Positions 50,424 to 59,204 of a DNA stretch of 64,000 bases are shown here, in pieces. A program made the translations under genes and the position numbers. The first letter of the stretch is position 1, and each line of letters begins with the position of its first letter. The notes below the pieces were generated by a model. It was given only the letters and a program-made list of their open reading frames with translations, searched no databases and was not told the origin of the DNA. The stretch is from CALBPI01 sp942491885 (GTDB lineage Bacteria > Pseudomonadota > Gammaproteobacteria > Steroidobacterales > Woeseiaceae): the NCBI GenBank assembly GCA_942491885.1, contig CALOCQ010000008.1:620001-684000 (forward strand), in the 5' to 3' direction.

Positions 50424-51167
50424 TCAGTTCACGCTATTGATCCATTCAGCCAACACCCGCATCGCCTGCTCGCGGGCGCGGTTCATATGACGCGATAACT
50501 GCGCGTGGATATCGCCGTCATCGCTAACGCGACCGGCCGCATGATTGACGACCAGTGCGAGGCAGGCGTAGTCGATATCCAGCTCGCGCGCCAAAACCGC
50601 CTCAGGCATGCCCGTCATTCCGATAACCTGGGCGCCGTCTCGCTCCAGCCGGTCCACTTCCGCGCGGCTCTCAAGCCGTGGTCCCTGCGTCGCGGCGTAC
50701 ACACCGCCCTTTGCAAGGCTGACCCCTGCGCGCTCGGCGGCCTGCAATAGCGAGGCGCGCAATTGTTCACTGTAGGGCTCGGTGAAATCCACGTGCTGCA
50801 GCGGCGCCTCGACACCGTCGAAAAACGTTGCGGCCCGACCGCTGGTGTAATCAATGATCTGATCCGGCAAGGTCAAGCCACCGGGGGCCACTGCATCGCC
50901 AATAATGCCGACGGCATTGAGCGCGACCAGTTGTGTCACGCCCACATCGTGCAGCGCCTGAATGTTGGCCCGGTAATTAATGCAATGCGGCGCGATGTCG
51001 TGACCCTCGCCGTGGCGCGACAAAAACCACACATGACGTTGGCCGATGGCTATCTGCTTCAGTGGTGCCGAGGTGGCGCCGAACCGCGTTTCCGGCGTAT
51101 GCGCCTGCGTCGTCGTCGCGCCCGGCCACTGCTCCACACCGGTACCGCCGATAACGCCGAGCGTCAT
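50424..51167 (-). CDS. mtnP: S-methyl-5'-thioinosine phosphorylase (MTIP)
   Basis: Purine nucleoside phosphorylase-family enzyme of 247 residues in methylthioadenosine recycling. Motifs are LGVIGGTGVEQ, the phosphate-binding SRHGEGHDIAPHCINYRANI, VYAATQGPRLESRAEV, and GMTGMPEAVLARELDIDYACLALVVNHAAG. Family members beside nagZ in pseudomonads act on methylthioinosine; that preference is inferred from position, not from a residue I can prove. ATG 51167 has GGAG upstream and starts two bases after the nagZ stop. It is the last gene of the long minus-strand run. Confidence 0.9.
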   Translation of the reverse strand: MTLGVIGGTGVEQWPGATTTQAHTPETRFGATSAPLKQIAIGQRHVWFLSRHGEGHDIAPHCINYRANIQALHDVGVTQLVALNAVGIIGDAVAPGGLTLPDQIIDYTSGRAATFFDGVEAPLQHVDFTEPYSEQLRASLLQAAERAGVSLAKGGVYAATQGPRLESRAEVDRLERDGAQVIGMTGMPEAVLARELDIDYACLALVVNHAAGRVSDDGDIHAQLSRHMNRAREQAMRVLAEWINSVN

Positions 51168-51169
51168 AC

Positions 51170-52213
51170 TCACCACTCCAGTTCCAGCGGCGGGCGCTCG
51201 AGTGCATGATCAAGCGCATCGCGCGCCGCGAGCCAGCGCGGATTCTCTGACAGTCGTTCAGGGTCGAATGTCGCCGCACCACGCATCCGCGCCAATCGCG
51301 CCATCGACTGCGGCATGACTGCGCCGGCGAGATGCTCGACAACCCGTTCGGCCGCAGGGCGATCATTGCAGACAATCGCCATGTCCGAGCCGGCGTCCAG
51401 CACTGCCTGCGCACGCTCGGTGATAGTGCCCAAGCCGTCGGTCGCGCGCATCGTCAAGTCGTCGGAAAACACTGCGCCGTTAAAGGCAAGCCGCTGGCGT
51501 AATTCCTGGCCTATCCACCATTTTGAAAAACTCGCCGGTAGCGGGTCGAGCGCGGCGTACACAACGTGCGCGGTCATCAGCCCGGGGATCCCCGCCCGCA
51601 CCAGTCGCTCGAAGACACGCAGGTCCTCGGTGATATCGGCATACTCGCGACGATCCACGGGCAGCTCGAAGTGCGAATCCGCGACCACAGCGCCGTGCCC
51701 GGGGAAGTGTTTACCGACCGCAGACATACCGGCCTCGGTCATACCGTGCATCATAGCCGTGGCAAGTGCGGCGACCACTTCCGGGTCCCGATGTAATGCC
51801 CGGTCACCGATGACCTCGCTGACACCACGCTGCAGGTCAAGCACCGGCGCAAACGATATGTCGAGACCACAAGCCAGCAGCTCGGCGGCAAGTAACCAGC
51901 CCGTCTCACGAATTAAGGACAGCGCGGCGTCGACGTCACGCGCATACAAATGCCCGAAGAAGCCCAGCGGCGGCAGCGGTGCGAACGGCGCGCCGAATCG
52001 CTGCACGCGCCCGCCTTCCTGATCCACGGCAATCAATACCGACGGTGACCTGATTGCTCTAATTTCTTTACATAAATCAGTAATTTGCTGTTTATTATTA
52101 AAGTTTCGCTTGAACAGTATGACGCCGCCCACCGCCCGGTTCGCGATCAGATGGCGATCGAGTGGCGACAACGACAGACCTTCGATATCGAGCATGACCG
52201 GGCCTAACGCCAT
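51170..52213 (-). CDS. nagZ: Beta-N-acetylhexosaminidase NagZ
   Basis: Cytoplasmic family-3 glycoside hydrolase of 347 residues that removes GlcNAc from muropeptides during wall recycling. The markers are LIAVDQEGGRVQRF, the KHFPGHGAVVADSHFELP segment with the catalytic Asp/His dyad loop, and GAVFSDDLTMRATDG with the nucleophile Asp. There is no signal peptide. It sits between rlmD and mtnP with a two-base gap to mtnP and about 45 bases after rlmD. Confidence 0.97.
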   Translation of the reverse strand: MALGPVMLDIEGLSLSPLDRHLIANRAVGGVILFKRNFNNKQQITDLCKEIRAIRSPSVLIAVDQEGGRVQRFGAPFAPLPPLGFFGHLYARDVDAALSLIRETGWLLAAELLACGLDISFAPVLDLQRGVSEVIGDRALHRDPEVVAALATAMMHGMTEAGMSAVGKHFPGHGAVVADSHFELPVDRREYADITEDLRVFERLVRAGIPGLMTAHVVYAALDPLPASFSKWWIGQELRQRLAFNGAVFSDDLTMRATDGLGTITERAQAVLDAGSDMAIVCNDRPAAERVVEHLAGAVMPQSMARLARMRGAATFDPERLSENPRWLAARDALDHALERPPLELEW

Positions 52214-52258
52214 AGCTGCAAACTCCTCGTAACAACACCTGAGATACGACCGCCGCGG

Positions 52259-53611
52259 CTACGCATCACGATCAAACACCGCGATCGATTCAACATGCGC
52301 GGTGTGCGGGAACATATTCATAACACCCGCAGCAGATAACGAATAGCCCTGCTCTTTGACAATCACGCCGGCATCACGTGCCAGCGTGCCAGGGTGGCAG
52401 GACACATAAACGATACGACGCGCCCCGAGCGAGCGGGCCAGCGACGCGAACTGCTCGGCACCTGCACGCGCCGGATCCAGAAGTATCAGATCCCACGACT
52501 CGGCCGCCAGCGATGCCCAACTTTCGGGCAACGACAGATCGGCGGTCGCAAAACTCGCGTTGGCAATACCGTTGGCGCGCGCGTTCTCCTCGGCACGCGT
52601 GGTCAGCGCGACAGCGCCCTCCACGCCATGCACATGACCCGCGAGTCGCGCGATCGGCAGGCTGAAATTACCGATGCCGGAATACAGATCGAGTACGCGG
52701 TCATCTTCGCGAACTTCGAGCAGGCCGATCGCCTGGTCGATCATCATCGCGTTCATCGCGGCATTGACCTGAATGAAATCCGTGGCCGAAAACGTCATCG
52801 ACAGATCGTGACCTTCAAGCCGATAGCTCAACGGCGGCGGCGTCCGACCGTCGCGGGTAATTGGCTCAAGGTCGTCCGGCCCGCCCGCCTGCAGCCATAG
52901 CCACACATCGTGCTCGTCCGAGAACTGGCGCAGCAACTCACGGTCCGCATCGGTCGGTGGGTCCAGCACCCGCAACACCATCGACACCAACAGCGCATCG
53001 CCCGGCAAATCACCGACCGACACCTCAATCTGCGGGAGCCGTCGCACGATACTGAGCGAAGCAATCAGATCGGCGAGCGGCGTGATCAGATCGGCAACGG
53101 GTTCGACCAGCACCGGGCAAGCCTGCATGTCGGTGATGTAAGGTTTGTAGCGCTCGCGAAAGCCAACCAGTACGCGTTGCTTGCCGTCGACATAACGCAC
53201 ACCAAGCCGTGCCCGTCGCCGGTAATGCCAGGCATCCGCCATCAATGGCGCAAGCCAGCGCGCCGGGGCAACAGCGCCGATACGCTCTAAATTATCGACT
53301 AAAACCTGATGTTTTGCAGATAGTTGCGAGCTTTCGTTAAAGTGTTGCATGACACAGCCACCGCAGCGCCCGAACGCCTCGCAGCCAGGCTCCACCCTGT
53401 CCGGCGACGCCTCCAGCACCTGCAACGTACGCGCCTCATCATAGTTACGTTTTCGCTTGACGCGCTCCCATTCAACCCGCTCGCCGGGCAGTGCGCCGTC
53501 GACAAAAACCGTCTTGCCTTCGATATCAGCGATGCCGCGACCATCGTGTGTCAGCCCACGGATACCGCTGACCACCGGCTCACGTGGAAAACGGCTTGCC
53601 TTTCTACCCAC
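52259..53611 (-). CDS. rlmD: 23S rRNA (uracil-C5)-methyltransferase RlmD
   Basis: Makes m5U1939 in 23S rRNA. The 450 residues comprise an N-terminal TRAM domain (IRGLTHDGRGIADIEGKTVFVDGALPGE), a 4Fe-4S site with C77, C83, C86 (CEAFGRCGGC) and a fourth Cys near 165 (DMQACPVL). The SAM fold has LDLYSGIGNFSLPIA and the catalytic Cys in YVSCHPGTLARD. The start is GTG 53611, which overlaps the stop of the exonuclease gene by eight bases. The much longer open frame to 53845 lies inside that gene and is Ser/Arg-rich shadow sequence. Confidence 0.95.
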   Translation of the reverse strand: MGRKASRFPREPVVSGIRGLTHDGRGIADIEGKTVFVDGALPGERVEWERVKRKRNYDEARTLQVLEASPDRVEPGCEAFGRCGGCVMQHFNESSQLSAKHQVLVDNLERIGAVAPARWLAPLMADAWHYRRRARLGVRYVDGKQRVLVGFRERYKPYITDMQACPVLVEPVADLITPLADLIASLSIVRRLPQIEVSVGDLPGDALLVSMVLRVLDPPTDADRELLRQFSDEHDVWLWLQAGGPDDLEPITRDGRTPPPLSYRLEGHDLSMTFSATDFIQVNAAMNAMMIDQAIGLLEVREDDRVLDLYSGIGNFSLPIARLAGHVHGVEGAVALTTRAEENARANGIANASFATADLSLPESWASLAAESWDLILLDPARAGAEQFASLARSLGARRIVYVSCHPGTLARDAGVIVKEQGYSLSAAGVMNMFPHTAHVESIAVFDRDA

Positions 53612-54389
53612 GGTCTTTCGACTCTGGCCACGCGTCGAGATATTCCTGCAAGTGCGCCTCATTACTGGCGGCAAGCGTCGAGCGCACCAACGCAAGCTCG
53701 CGCGCCAGCCCTTCATCGTCGAGCCGACCACGCATGTGCTCGAAACGCATGTAGACCAGATGCGTGTTGATGACATCGGTCTCGCAGTAATTGCGAATGC
53801 GCGCGATATCACCATCGAGGTAGCAATCGAATACCTTATCGCCACTCATACCCAGCTTGCCGGGAAAGCCCAGCATAACGGCTATTTCATCGAGCGGCGC
53901 GCGGCCGCGCATCTGAAAGCCGGCCAGTACATCCATGACATCCACATGGCGCCAGTGGAAGCGGCTCAGGTAGTTGTTGAAGCGGAACTCACGATTATCG
54001 TCGCCGTGATCCCAATAGCGGGCGGCTTCCACACCGTGTTTGAGTGCCCGGTAGTGCAGAACCGGTAAATCAAATCCGGAGCCATTCCACGACACCAGAT
54101 CCGGTACGTACTGCTCTATACCCGCGAAGAATCGCGTGATCAGCTCTTTCTCGTCTGAGGTCTCTGAACCGAGCGACCACACCCGAAAGTCCTGCCCGCT
54201 GCGCAGCGCTACCGAGATCGCGACGATGCGGTGCAAGTGCAGCGCCATGAATTCGCTGCCGGTTTTCTGCAGTCGCTTGAACGCCATCGCCTTGTGCGCA
54301 TCCTTGTCGGACAAGCCGTCGAGCCCGTACAACAGGCGGCCGGTCTCGACATCAGGAATCGTCTCTATATCAAAAGTCATGCAATGCAT
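53604..54389 (-). CDS. Predicted 3'-5' exonuclease, PolB-like (PF10108)
   Basis: DEDD-superfamily nuclease of 261 residues. ExoI is FDIETIPD (D7, E9), ExoII is VSWNGSGFDLPVLHYRAL near 98-115, and ExoIII is RNYCETDVINTHLVYMRFE near 200-218. All four acidic metal ligands can be placed. The substrate is unknown. These proteins are common beside rlmD in gammaproteobacteria. It overlaps rlmD by eight bases and lies 18 bases after acpS. Confidence 0.92.
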   Translation of the reverse strand: MHCMTFDIETIPDVETGRLLYGLDGLSDKDAHKAMAFKRLQKTGSEFMALHLHRIVAISVALRSGQDFRVWSLGSETSDEKELITRFFAGIEQYVPDLVSWNGSGFDLPVLHYRALKHGVEAARYWDHGDDNREFRFNNYLSRFHWRHVDVMDVLAGFQMRGRAPLDEIAVMLGFPGKLGMSGDKVFDCYLDGDIARIRNYCETDVINTHLVYMRFEHMRGRLDDEGLARELALVRSTLAASNEAHLQEYLDAWPESKDRG

Positions 54390-54407
54390 TGTTTTTCTCT
54401 TCTCTAA

Positions 54408-54788
54408 TCAGCGCCGCATCATGACGGCCATCGCGACCACGAGCCCCGCCTCGTCCGTAAGACTGACGTGTGCCTCACCAATACCAAGCTCGCGGCATTT
54501 CTCCAGACCACGCTCGCTGAATATCACCAGCGGCTTGCCCAACGCGTCGCTAACGACGCCAACATCGCGGATCCACATGCCATTGGCGAAGCCGGTGCCC
54601 ATCGCCTTGACGCACGCCTCTTTCGCCGCGAAGCGCATCGCCAGGAAGCGCACCTTGCGCTTGTAGGGCTCGAACAGCGCGCGCTCGTCGTCGAGCAACA
54701 AGCGATCCAGAAGATGCGTGCCAAAGCGCTCGTAGGACGCCGCAATACGACTGACCTCGACAACATCCGTGCCGATGCCGTAGATCAC
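54408..54788 (-). CDS. acpS: Holo-[acyl-carrier-protein] synthase AcpS
   Basis: Transfers 4'-phosphopantetheine to ACP. The 126 residues show the start MIYGIGTDVVEVSRI with the metal ligand D8 and the motif RFAAKEACVKAMGTGF. The C-terminus has AHVSLTDEAGLVVAMAVM. It overlaps pdxJ by four bases, the conserved order recO-pdxJ-acpS. Confidence 0.97.
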   Translation of the reverse strand: MIYGIGTDVVEVSRIAASYERFGTHLLDRLLLDDERALFEPYKRKVRFLAMRFAAKEACVKAMGTGFANGMWIRDVGVVSDALGKPLVIFSERGLEKCRELGIGEAHVSLTDEAGLVVAMAVMMRR

Positions 54789-55516
54789 CGGCGCGCCTCG
54801 AGCATCAGACGCTTCATCTCGCGAACCGCCGCCGCAAGACCGTCGAACACGCTATCGGCAATCAGCGCGTGGCCGATATTCAGCTCAACAATGTCGCCAA
54901 TCGCGGCGATGGGCTGCACGTTATGCGTGTGCAGGCCATGCCCCGCATGGACCGTCAATCCGATCGATGCCGCATGCCGTGCCGCGTGCTCGATACGTTG
55001 AAATTCTTCCGCCGCAGCAGCACCGCGCGCCAGTGCGTAACTGCCCGTGTGCAGCTCGATCACCGGCGCGCCGCAGCGGGCAACGGCGTCGATCTGGGCA
55101 ACATCCGGGTCAATGAACAGCGACGCGCGAATACCGCCACCGGCCAGTTCGCTGACCGCCTCGGTGATCTTTGCTTGTTGCCCGAGCACATCCAGACCGC
55201 CTTCGGTGGTCAACTCCTCGCGCCGCTCGGGAACCAGACAGCAATCCGCCGGCGCCACCTGCAGCGCGAACGCGATCATCGCATCGGTAACTGCCATCTC
55301 AAGATTGACCCGTGTCTGGCTCGATGCCTGCAGACGCGTAACATCATGGTCCTGAATGTGCCGGCGATCTTCGCGCAGGTGCACGGTAATCGAGTCCGCA
55401 CCGGCGCGCTCGGCCAGCAACGCCGCTGCCACCGGGTCGGGGTAGGTTTCACCGCGTGCCTGGCGCAGCGTCGCAACGTGATCGACGTTCACGCCAAGAA
55501 AGATCGGTCTGTACAT
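54785..55516 (-). CDS. pdxJ: Pyridoxine 5'-phosphate synthase PdxJ
   Basis: Last step of de novo vitamin B6 synthesis. The 243 residues match the E. coli length and carry FLGVNVDHVATLRQARGETYPDPVAAA, ADSITVHLREDRRHIQDHDV, NLEMAVTDAMIAFALQVAP and VHAGHGLHTHNV. I favour ATG 55516 (MYRPIFLGVNVDH), which has GGAG upstream. ATG 55531 overlapping the recO stop (TAATG) is the alternative, adding five residues. Confidence 0.96.
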   Translation of the reverse strand: MYRPIFLGVNVDHVATLRQARGETYPDPVAAALLAERAGADSITVHLREDRRHIQDHDVTRLQASSQTRVNLEMAVTDAMIAFALQVAPADCCLVPERREELTTEGGLDVLGQQAKITEAVSELAGGGIRASLFIDPDVAQIDAVARCGAPVIELHTGSYALARGAAAAEEFQRIEHAARHAASIGLTVHAGHGLHTHNVQPIAAIGDIVELNIGHALIADSVFDGLAAAVREMKRLMLEARR

Positions 55517-55530
55517 CGCCTCGTTCTCCA

Positions 55531-56268
55531 TTAGTCCACCGCACCGGCGCGCCAAACGTCGCGCATGATACGCCGGGTGTGTAGCTGTTTACCGTCAAGC
55601 TGCAAATCGATTGCCCGTGCTAGCAGGACGCGTGCCACTCGCCGTGTTTCCGCGTCAGCCCAATCGCCGTTGGCAATCTTGATTAATACGCCGCCACGCA
55701 CCGCGTCGCGCCCGGCGTCACCATCGGCAACGGCGACCGGCCCCTGATCGACGATGACATCGTAATAGCGCGCCTCGCTGATCTCGCTGCCGTCGCCGGC
55801 ATCACGCGTCAGGTTCAGCCCGAAACCGAGCTCAGCCAGTAATCTGAGCTCAAAATCGCGCAACACAATAGCTGCCGGCGTCGCGCCGTCCAGCGCAGCC
55901 AACACGTGTTCGTATAACGCATACACGCCGGGCTGCGGATCGAATCGGTGCGTCAGTTTCAATACCAGTTCATTAACGTAAAATCCGCACAACAAGCGGT
56001 CATCGACGAGCGTCAGCCGTTTGCCTTCGCCCTGCTCAACGTCCGTCATTGTAGCAAGCTCGCGGCCGCTAACCCATGACAACAACAACGGTGCGAACGG
56101 CTGCAGCACGCCGCGATGCCGGCTGCGCGGGCGCTTGACGCCGCGGGCCACCATAGACAGGCGACCATACTCGCGCGTGAATACCTCGACGATCTGGCTG
56201 GAGTCGCGAAAGTCGCGGCGGTGCAACACCCAACCGGCTTGCAACTTAATACGTTCGCTCGGGTTCAC
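55531..56268 (-). CDS. recO: DNA repair protein RecO
   Basis: RecF-pathway protein of 245 residues that loads RecA on SSB-coated DNA. It has an N-terminal OB fold (QAGWVLHRRDFRDSSQIVEVFTREYGRLSMVARGVKRPRSRHRG), a central DRLLCGFYVNELVLKLTHRFDPQPGVYALYEHVLAAL block, and a C-terminal LGFGLNLTRDA segment. No zinc-type Cys cluster is seen, as in other gammaproteobacterial RecO. The start is GTG 56268. It follows era with a 22-base gap. Confidence 0.93.
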   Translation of the reverse strand: MNPSERIKLQAGWVLHRRDFRDSSQIVEVFTREYGRLSMVARGVKRPRSRHRGVLQPFAPLLLSWVSGRELATMTDVEQGEGKRLTLVDDRLLCGFYVNELVLKLTHRFDPQPGVYALYEHVLAALDGATPAAIVLRDFELRLLAELGFGLNLTRDAGDGSEISEARYYDVIVDQGPVAVADGDAGRDAVRGGVLIKIANGDWADAETRRVARVLLARAIDLQLDGKQLHTRRIMRDVWRAGAVD

Positions 56269-56290
56269 CTAGGGTTCAGCCCGGTTGTTG

Positions 56291-57208
56291 CTAGTCGTTA
56301 ATCTCAAAGCCGAGTCGCTGCAAATCCTGCTCACTATCGGCCCAGTTCTCCTTGACCTTGACCCATAGCTCCAGATGCACCGAACGCCCTGTCAGTCGAT
56401 TCATATCGCGACGCGCCGCGCTGCCGACCGCTTTCAGCGCCAGACCACCCTTACCGACCACGATGCCTTTTTGTGACGCACGCTCTACGAATATGATGGC
56501 GTTCACGACCAGCCGGTCGTCTTCTTCAACGATCCGTTCGGTTTGCACGGTCAGCCCGTACGGAAGCTCCTGACGCAGCCGCAACGTCAGTTTTTCACGC
56601 ACGATTTCGGCGAACATGAACGCCTGACCCCGATCCGTAAGCATCGCCTCGGGGTACATTGCCGGCGACTCCGGCATCAGTTTGACCAGCGCGTCATACA
56701 ACACGTCTGTCTGCTCGCCTTTCAGCGCGGAAACGGGTATCACCGCATGCAGTTCACGCGATGAATTGACCGTTTGTATAAACGGCAACAACTGCGCCTT
56801 GTCATGCATCAGGTCGACCTTATTGATAACTGCAATGACCGGCTGCTCGCAGTGCTCCAGTCGCGTCAGCACATTTTCGTCGAGGCTCGTCCATTGGCCG
56901 GCCTCGACCAGCCACAGGATGGCATCGGCATCCGCCAGCGCACTCACTGCAGTGCGGTTCATCACCCGGTTGATCGCCTTCTTCTGGCCAACGTGCATAC
57001 CCGGCGTGTCGATATAGATGATCTGCGCATGCTCTCTGGTCTGCACGCCCAGTATCCGGTGCCTCGTCGTCTGCGGCCGCGGACTGACGATACTGATCTT
57101 GCTACCCACGTAGTGATTGATCAGCGTCGACTTGCCGACGTTCGGTCGACCGACAACGGCGACGAAACCGCAGCGATAGCCATCAGAATCCCTGAACACT
57201 TCACTCAT
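56291..57208 (-). CDS. era: GTPase Era
   Basis: Small-subunit assembly GTPase of 305 residues. G1 is GRPNVGKST (20-28), G2 RHRILGVQT, G3 DTPGMHVG, G4 NKVD, and the C-terminal KH domain has GLALKAVGSAARRDMNRLTGRSVHLELWVKVKENW. It overlaps rnc by eight bases, the conserved rnc-era-recO order. Confidence 0.97.
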   Translation of the reverse strand: MSEVFRDSDGYRCGFVAVVGRPNVGKSTLINHYVGSKISIVSPRPQTTRHRILGVQTREHAQIIYIDTPGMHVGQKKAINRVMNRTAVSALADADAILWLVEAGQWTSLDENVLTRLEHCEQPVIAVINKVDLMHDKAQLLPFIQTVNSSRELHAVIPVSALKGEQTDVLYDALVKLMPESPAMYPEAMLTDRGQAFMFAEIVREKLTLRLRQELPYGLTVQTERIVEEDDRLVVNAIIFVERASQKGIVVGKGGLALKAVGSAARRDMNRLTGRSVHLELWVKVKENWADSEQDLQRLGFEIND

Positions 57209-57902
57209 CGTTTTTTTCCATCAACAAGATGTCCAGCATACCTTGCGCGGCACGCTGCTCAGCATTGCGCCGGCTGCTGCCTTCGCCATGCGTTTCGTGG
57301 TGGGGCGAGTCGACACGACACATCACAAAGAATCGTCGCCGGTGCGGCTCGCCCGTGGTATCGGTCAGCGTGTACGCCGGTAAAGCCAAAGCGCGCGACT
57401 GGAGCCATTCCTGCAACTCGGTCTTGGCATCCTTTCTGGCGGCATCCAATTTCAACGCGTCGAGTCGTGCCTTGAATACATGCAGGATAACGCGTTCCGC
57501 GGCAGTGTATCCGCCATCGAGAAAAACCGCCCCAAAAATGGCTTCCAGCGCGTCGGCAAGAATGGAGTTGCGACGGGCACCGCCCGACTTCAGCTCTCCC
57601 GAACCCAGCCGGATCAACTCGCCCAATTTCAACGACGTTGCGAGCGTCGCAAGCGACCGGTCACGGACCAGATTCGCACGAAGGCGGCTCAGAACGCCTT
57701 CGTCGGCATCGGGAAAACGGTGGAATAGTGCTTCCGAGACAACGGTATCCAGAACCGCATCGCCGAGAAACTCCAGTCGCTCATTGCTGCGGCCGCGCGC
57801 ACTTCGATGGCTCAGCGCCCTGCCGGTCAGCGTCACATCAGCAATCTGATAATCAAGCGCGACGAACAACTGCGTGATCGCCGCCTCGCGCGTCTCGCTC
57901 AC
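57201..57902 (-). CDS. rnc: Ribonuclease III
   Basis: Double-strand RNA endonuclease of 233 residues. The signature NERLEFLGDAVLD is at about 39-51. The second acidic site is LADALEAIFGAVFLDGGY near 110-128. A C-terminal dsRNA-binding domain follows (DAKTELQEWLQSRALALPAYTLTDTTGEPHRRRFFV). It overlaps era and lies 81 bases after the DUF4845 gene. Confidence 0.97.
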   Translation of the reverse strand: MSETREAAITQLFVALDYQIADVTLTGRALSHRSARGRSNERLEFLGDAVLDTVVSEALFHRFPDADEGVLSRLRANLVRDRSLATLATSLKLGELIRLGSGELKSGGARRNSILADALEAIFGAVFLDGGYTAAERVILHVFKARLDALKLDAARKDAKTELQEWLQSRALALPAYTLTDTTGEPHRRRFFVMCRVDSPHHETHGEGSSRRNAEQRAAQGMLDILLMEKNDE

Positions 57903-57983
57903 GTCGTCGCGCCAAACGCAGGCGACAGTGCCGACACGTGCGGTTGCATCAGCACGTACGAATCACACGATCGCCGTGTGACG

Positions 57984-58373
57984 TCATCGGATAATATCGA
58001 CCTGATTGTTGAAATCGACGCCAAACGACACATTCGCGACAAACGGCACCTTGTGCGTATAACTAACGCTGACGTCGTAGCCCGCACCGGATTTCTTGAT
58101 CTTGACGTCGCGAAACGTGATTACGGTGACAGCCTCGACATCGAAACGTTTTTCGATGGACTTCTGAATCTCAAGCCGCGTCGCGCGCTCGCCATTAAAC
58201 TCGGTCGCAAGCTTGCTGAACGTGCCGGAAATCTTCATGTTCTCGAGATAAACCGGGACCAAGCGCAGACCGGCGTAGACGAACAAGCCTACAAACGTCA
58301 CCAGGATAATAAGCCCGAGTGTCGTCATACCCTGCTGGCGATTGCGCCGCTGACCGTTAAATACATTATTCAT
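57984..58373 (-). CDS. DUF4845 membrane protein
   Basis: Protein of 129 residues with one transmembrane helix near 17-38 (TTLGLIILVTFVGLFVYAGLRLV), preceded by RRNRQQGMTTL, a pilin-like or prepilin-like N-terminus. A soluble domain follows (NMKISGTFSKLATEF...VDFNNQVDIIR). It is regularly found between lepB and rnc in gammaproteobacteria. Function unknown. The RQQG-MTTL sequence resembles a type IV prepilin cleavage site (G before a hydrophobic helix) but lacks the +5 Glu. Confidence 0.9.
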   Translation of the reverse strand: MNNVFNGQRRNRQQGMTTLGLIILVTFVGLFVYAGLRLVPVYLENMKISGTFSKLATEFNGERATRLEIQKSIEKRFDVEAVTVITFRDVKIKKSGAGYDVSVSYTHKVPFVANVSFGVDFNNQVDIIR

Positions 58374-58403
58374 GAAAGCACCTCAATATGGAGATTTTGC
58401 GCG

Positions 58404-59186
58404 CTATTGTATCTTATCGCCGATCCTGCTCCAGCGAGGCATGTCCCATAATTGCCAACTCAGCCACACGCGTGTGGCTCTGCCGACGAGGTTTTCCTCA
58501 GGGATACAGCCAATATCGCCGAATCGACTGTCATGGCTGCGATCGCGATTATCACCCATCATGAAATAACAGCCATCCTCGACCTGGTAGCTGAACTGGC
58601 CGCTATTTCTGCTCTGCACCAGTATTTCGTGCAAGCCGTCGCCCAGCGCTTCGGCATAGACCAGCCCGCGATTACGCGGATTATTGAAAGTCCCCGCCTG
58701 TTCCAGCGCAACGGGGTCTCCGTTGACCCGCAGAACATGGTCACGATATTCGATCGTATCGCCGGGCAAACCCACAACACGTTTGATGAAATTCACGTTT
58801 GGCTCGCCCGGCTTGCGAAACACGGCGACGTCACCGCGCTCCGGTTGGCCCGTGCCCCACAAAAGCGTATTGGTAACAGGCAGGCGCAAGCCATAGGAGA
58901 ACTTCGACACAACAACAAAGTCGCCGATCAACAATGTCGGCAGCATGGACTCGGACGGAATCCGATAGGGCTCGAAAATGAAAGACCGCAGCAGCAAAAT
59001 CACCAGGAACAGCGGGAAAAATGCCTGAGAAAATTCGATAACTACGGGTATCTGGGCGGGCTCACCATTCGTGGCTAACGCCGTACGCCTGGCGCGCAGA
59101 TAAAAGCGCTCGATTACGACCACCACGCCCGTCGCGAGTGTAAGCAACACAAACATCAGCGGCAGATTAAACCAGTCAGGAAACAT
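58404..59186 (-). CDS. lepB: Signal peptidase I LepB
   Basis: Inner-membrane protease of 260 residues. Two hydrophobic segments lie near 8-28 and 54-70. The catalytic Ser is S80 in PSESMLPTL and the general base K135 in NFIKRVVGLPGD. The GDNRDRSHDSRFGDIG motif is at about 206-221. It removes the signal peptides of many exported proteins predicted in this window. It lies 18 bases downstream of lepA in the usual lepA-lepB arrangement. Confidence 0.97.
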   Translation of the reverse strand: MFPDWFNLPLMFVLLTLATGVVVVIERFYLRARRTALATNGEPAQIPVVIEFSQAFFPLFLVILLLRSFIFEPYRIPSESMLPTLLIGDFVVVSKFSYGLRLPVTNTLLWGTGQPERGDVAVFRKPGEPNVNFIKRVVGLPGDTIEYRDHVLRVNGDPVALEQAGTFNNPRNRGLVYAEALGDGLHEILVQSRNSGQFSYQVEDGCYFMMGDNRDRSHDSRFGDIGCIPEENLVGRATRVWLSWQLWDMPRWSRIGDKIQ

Positions 59187-59204
59187 GACTACCCTCGCCC
59201 ATCA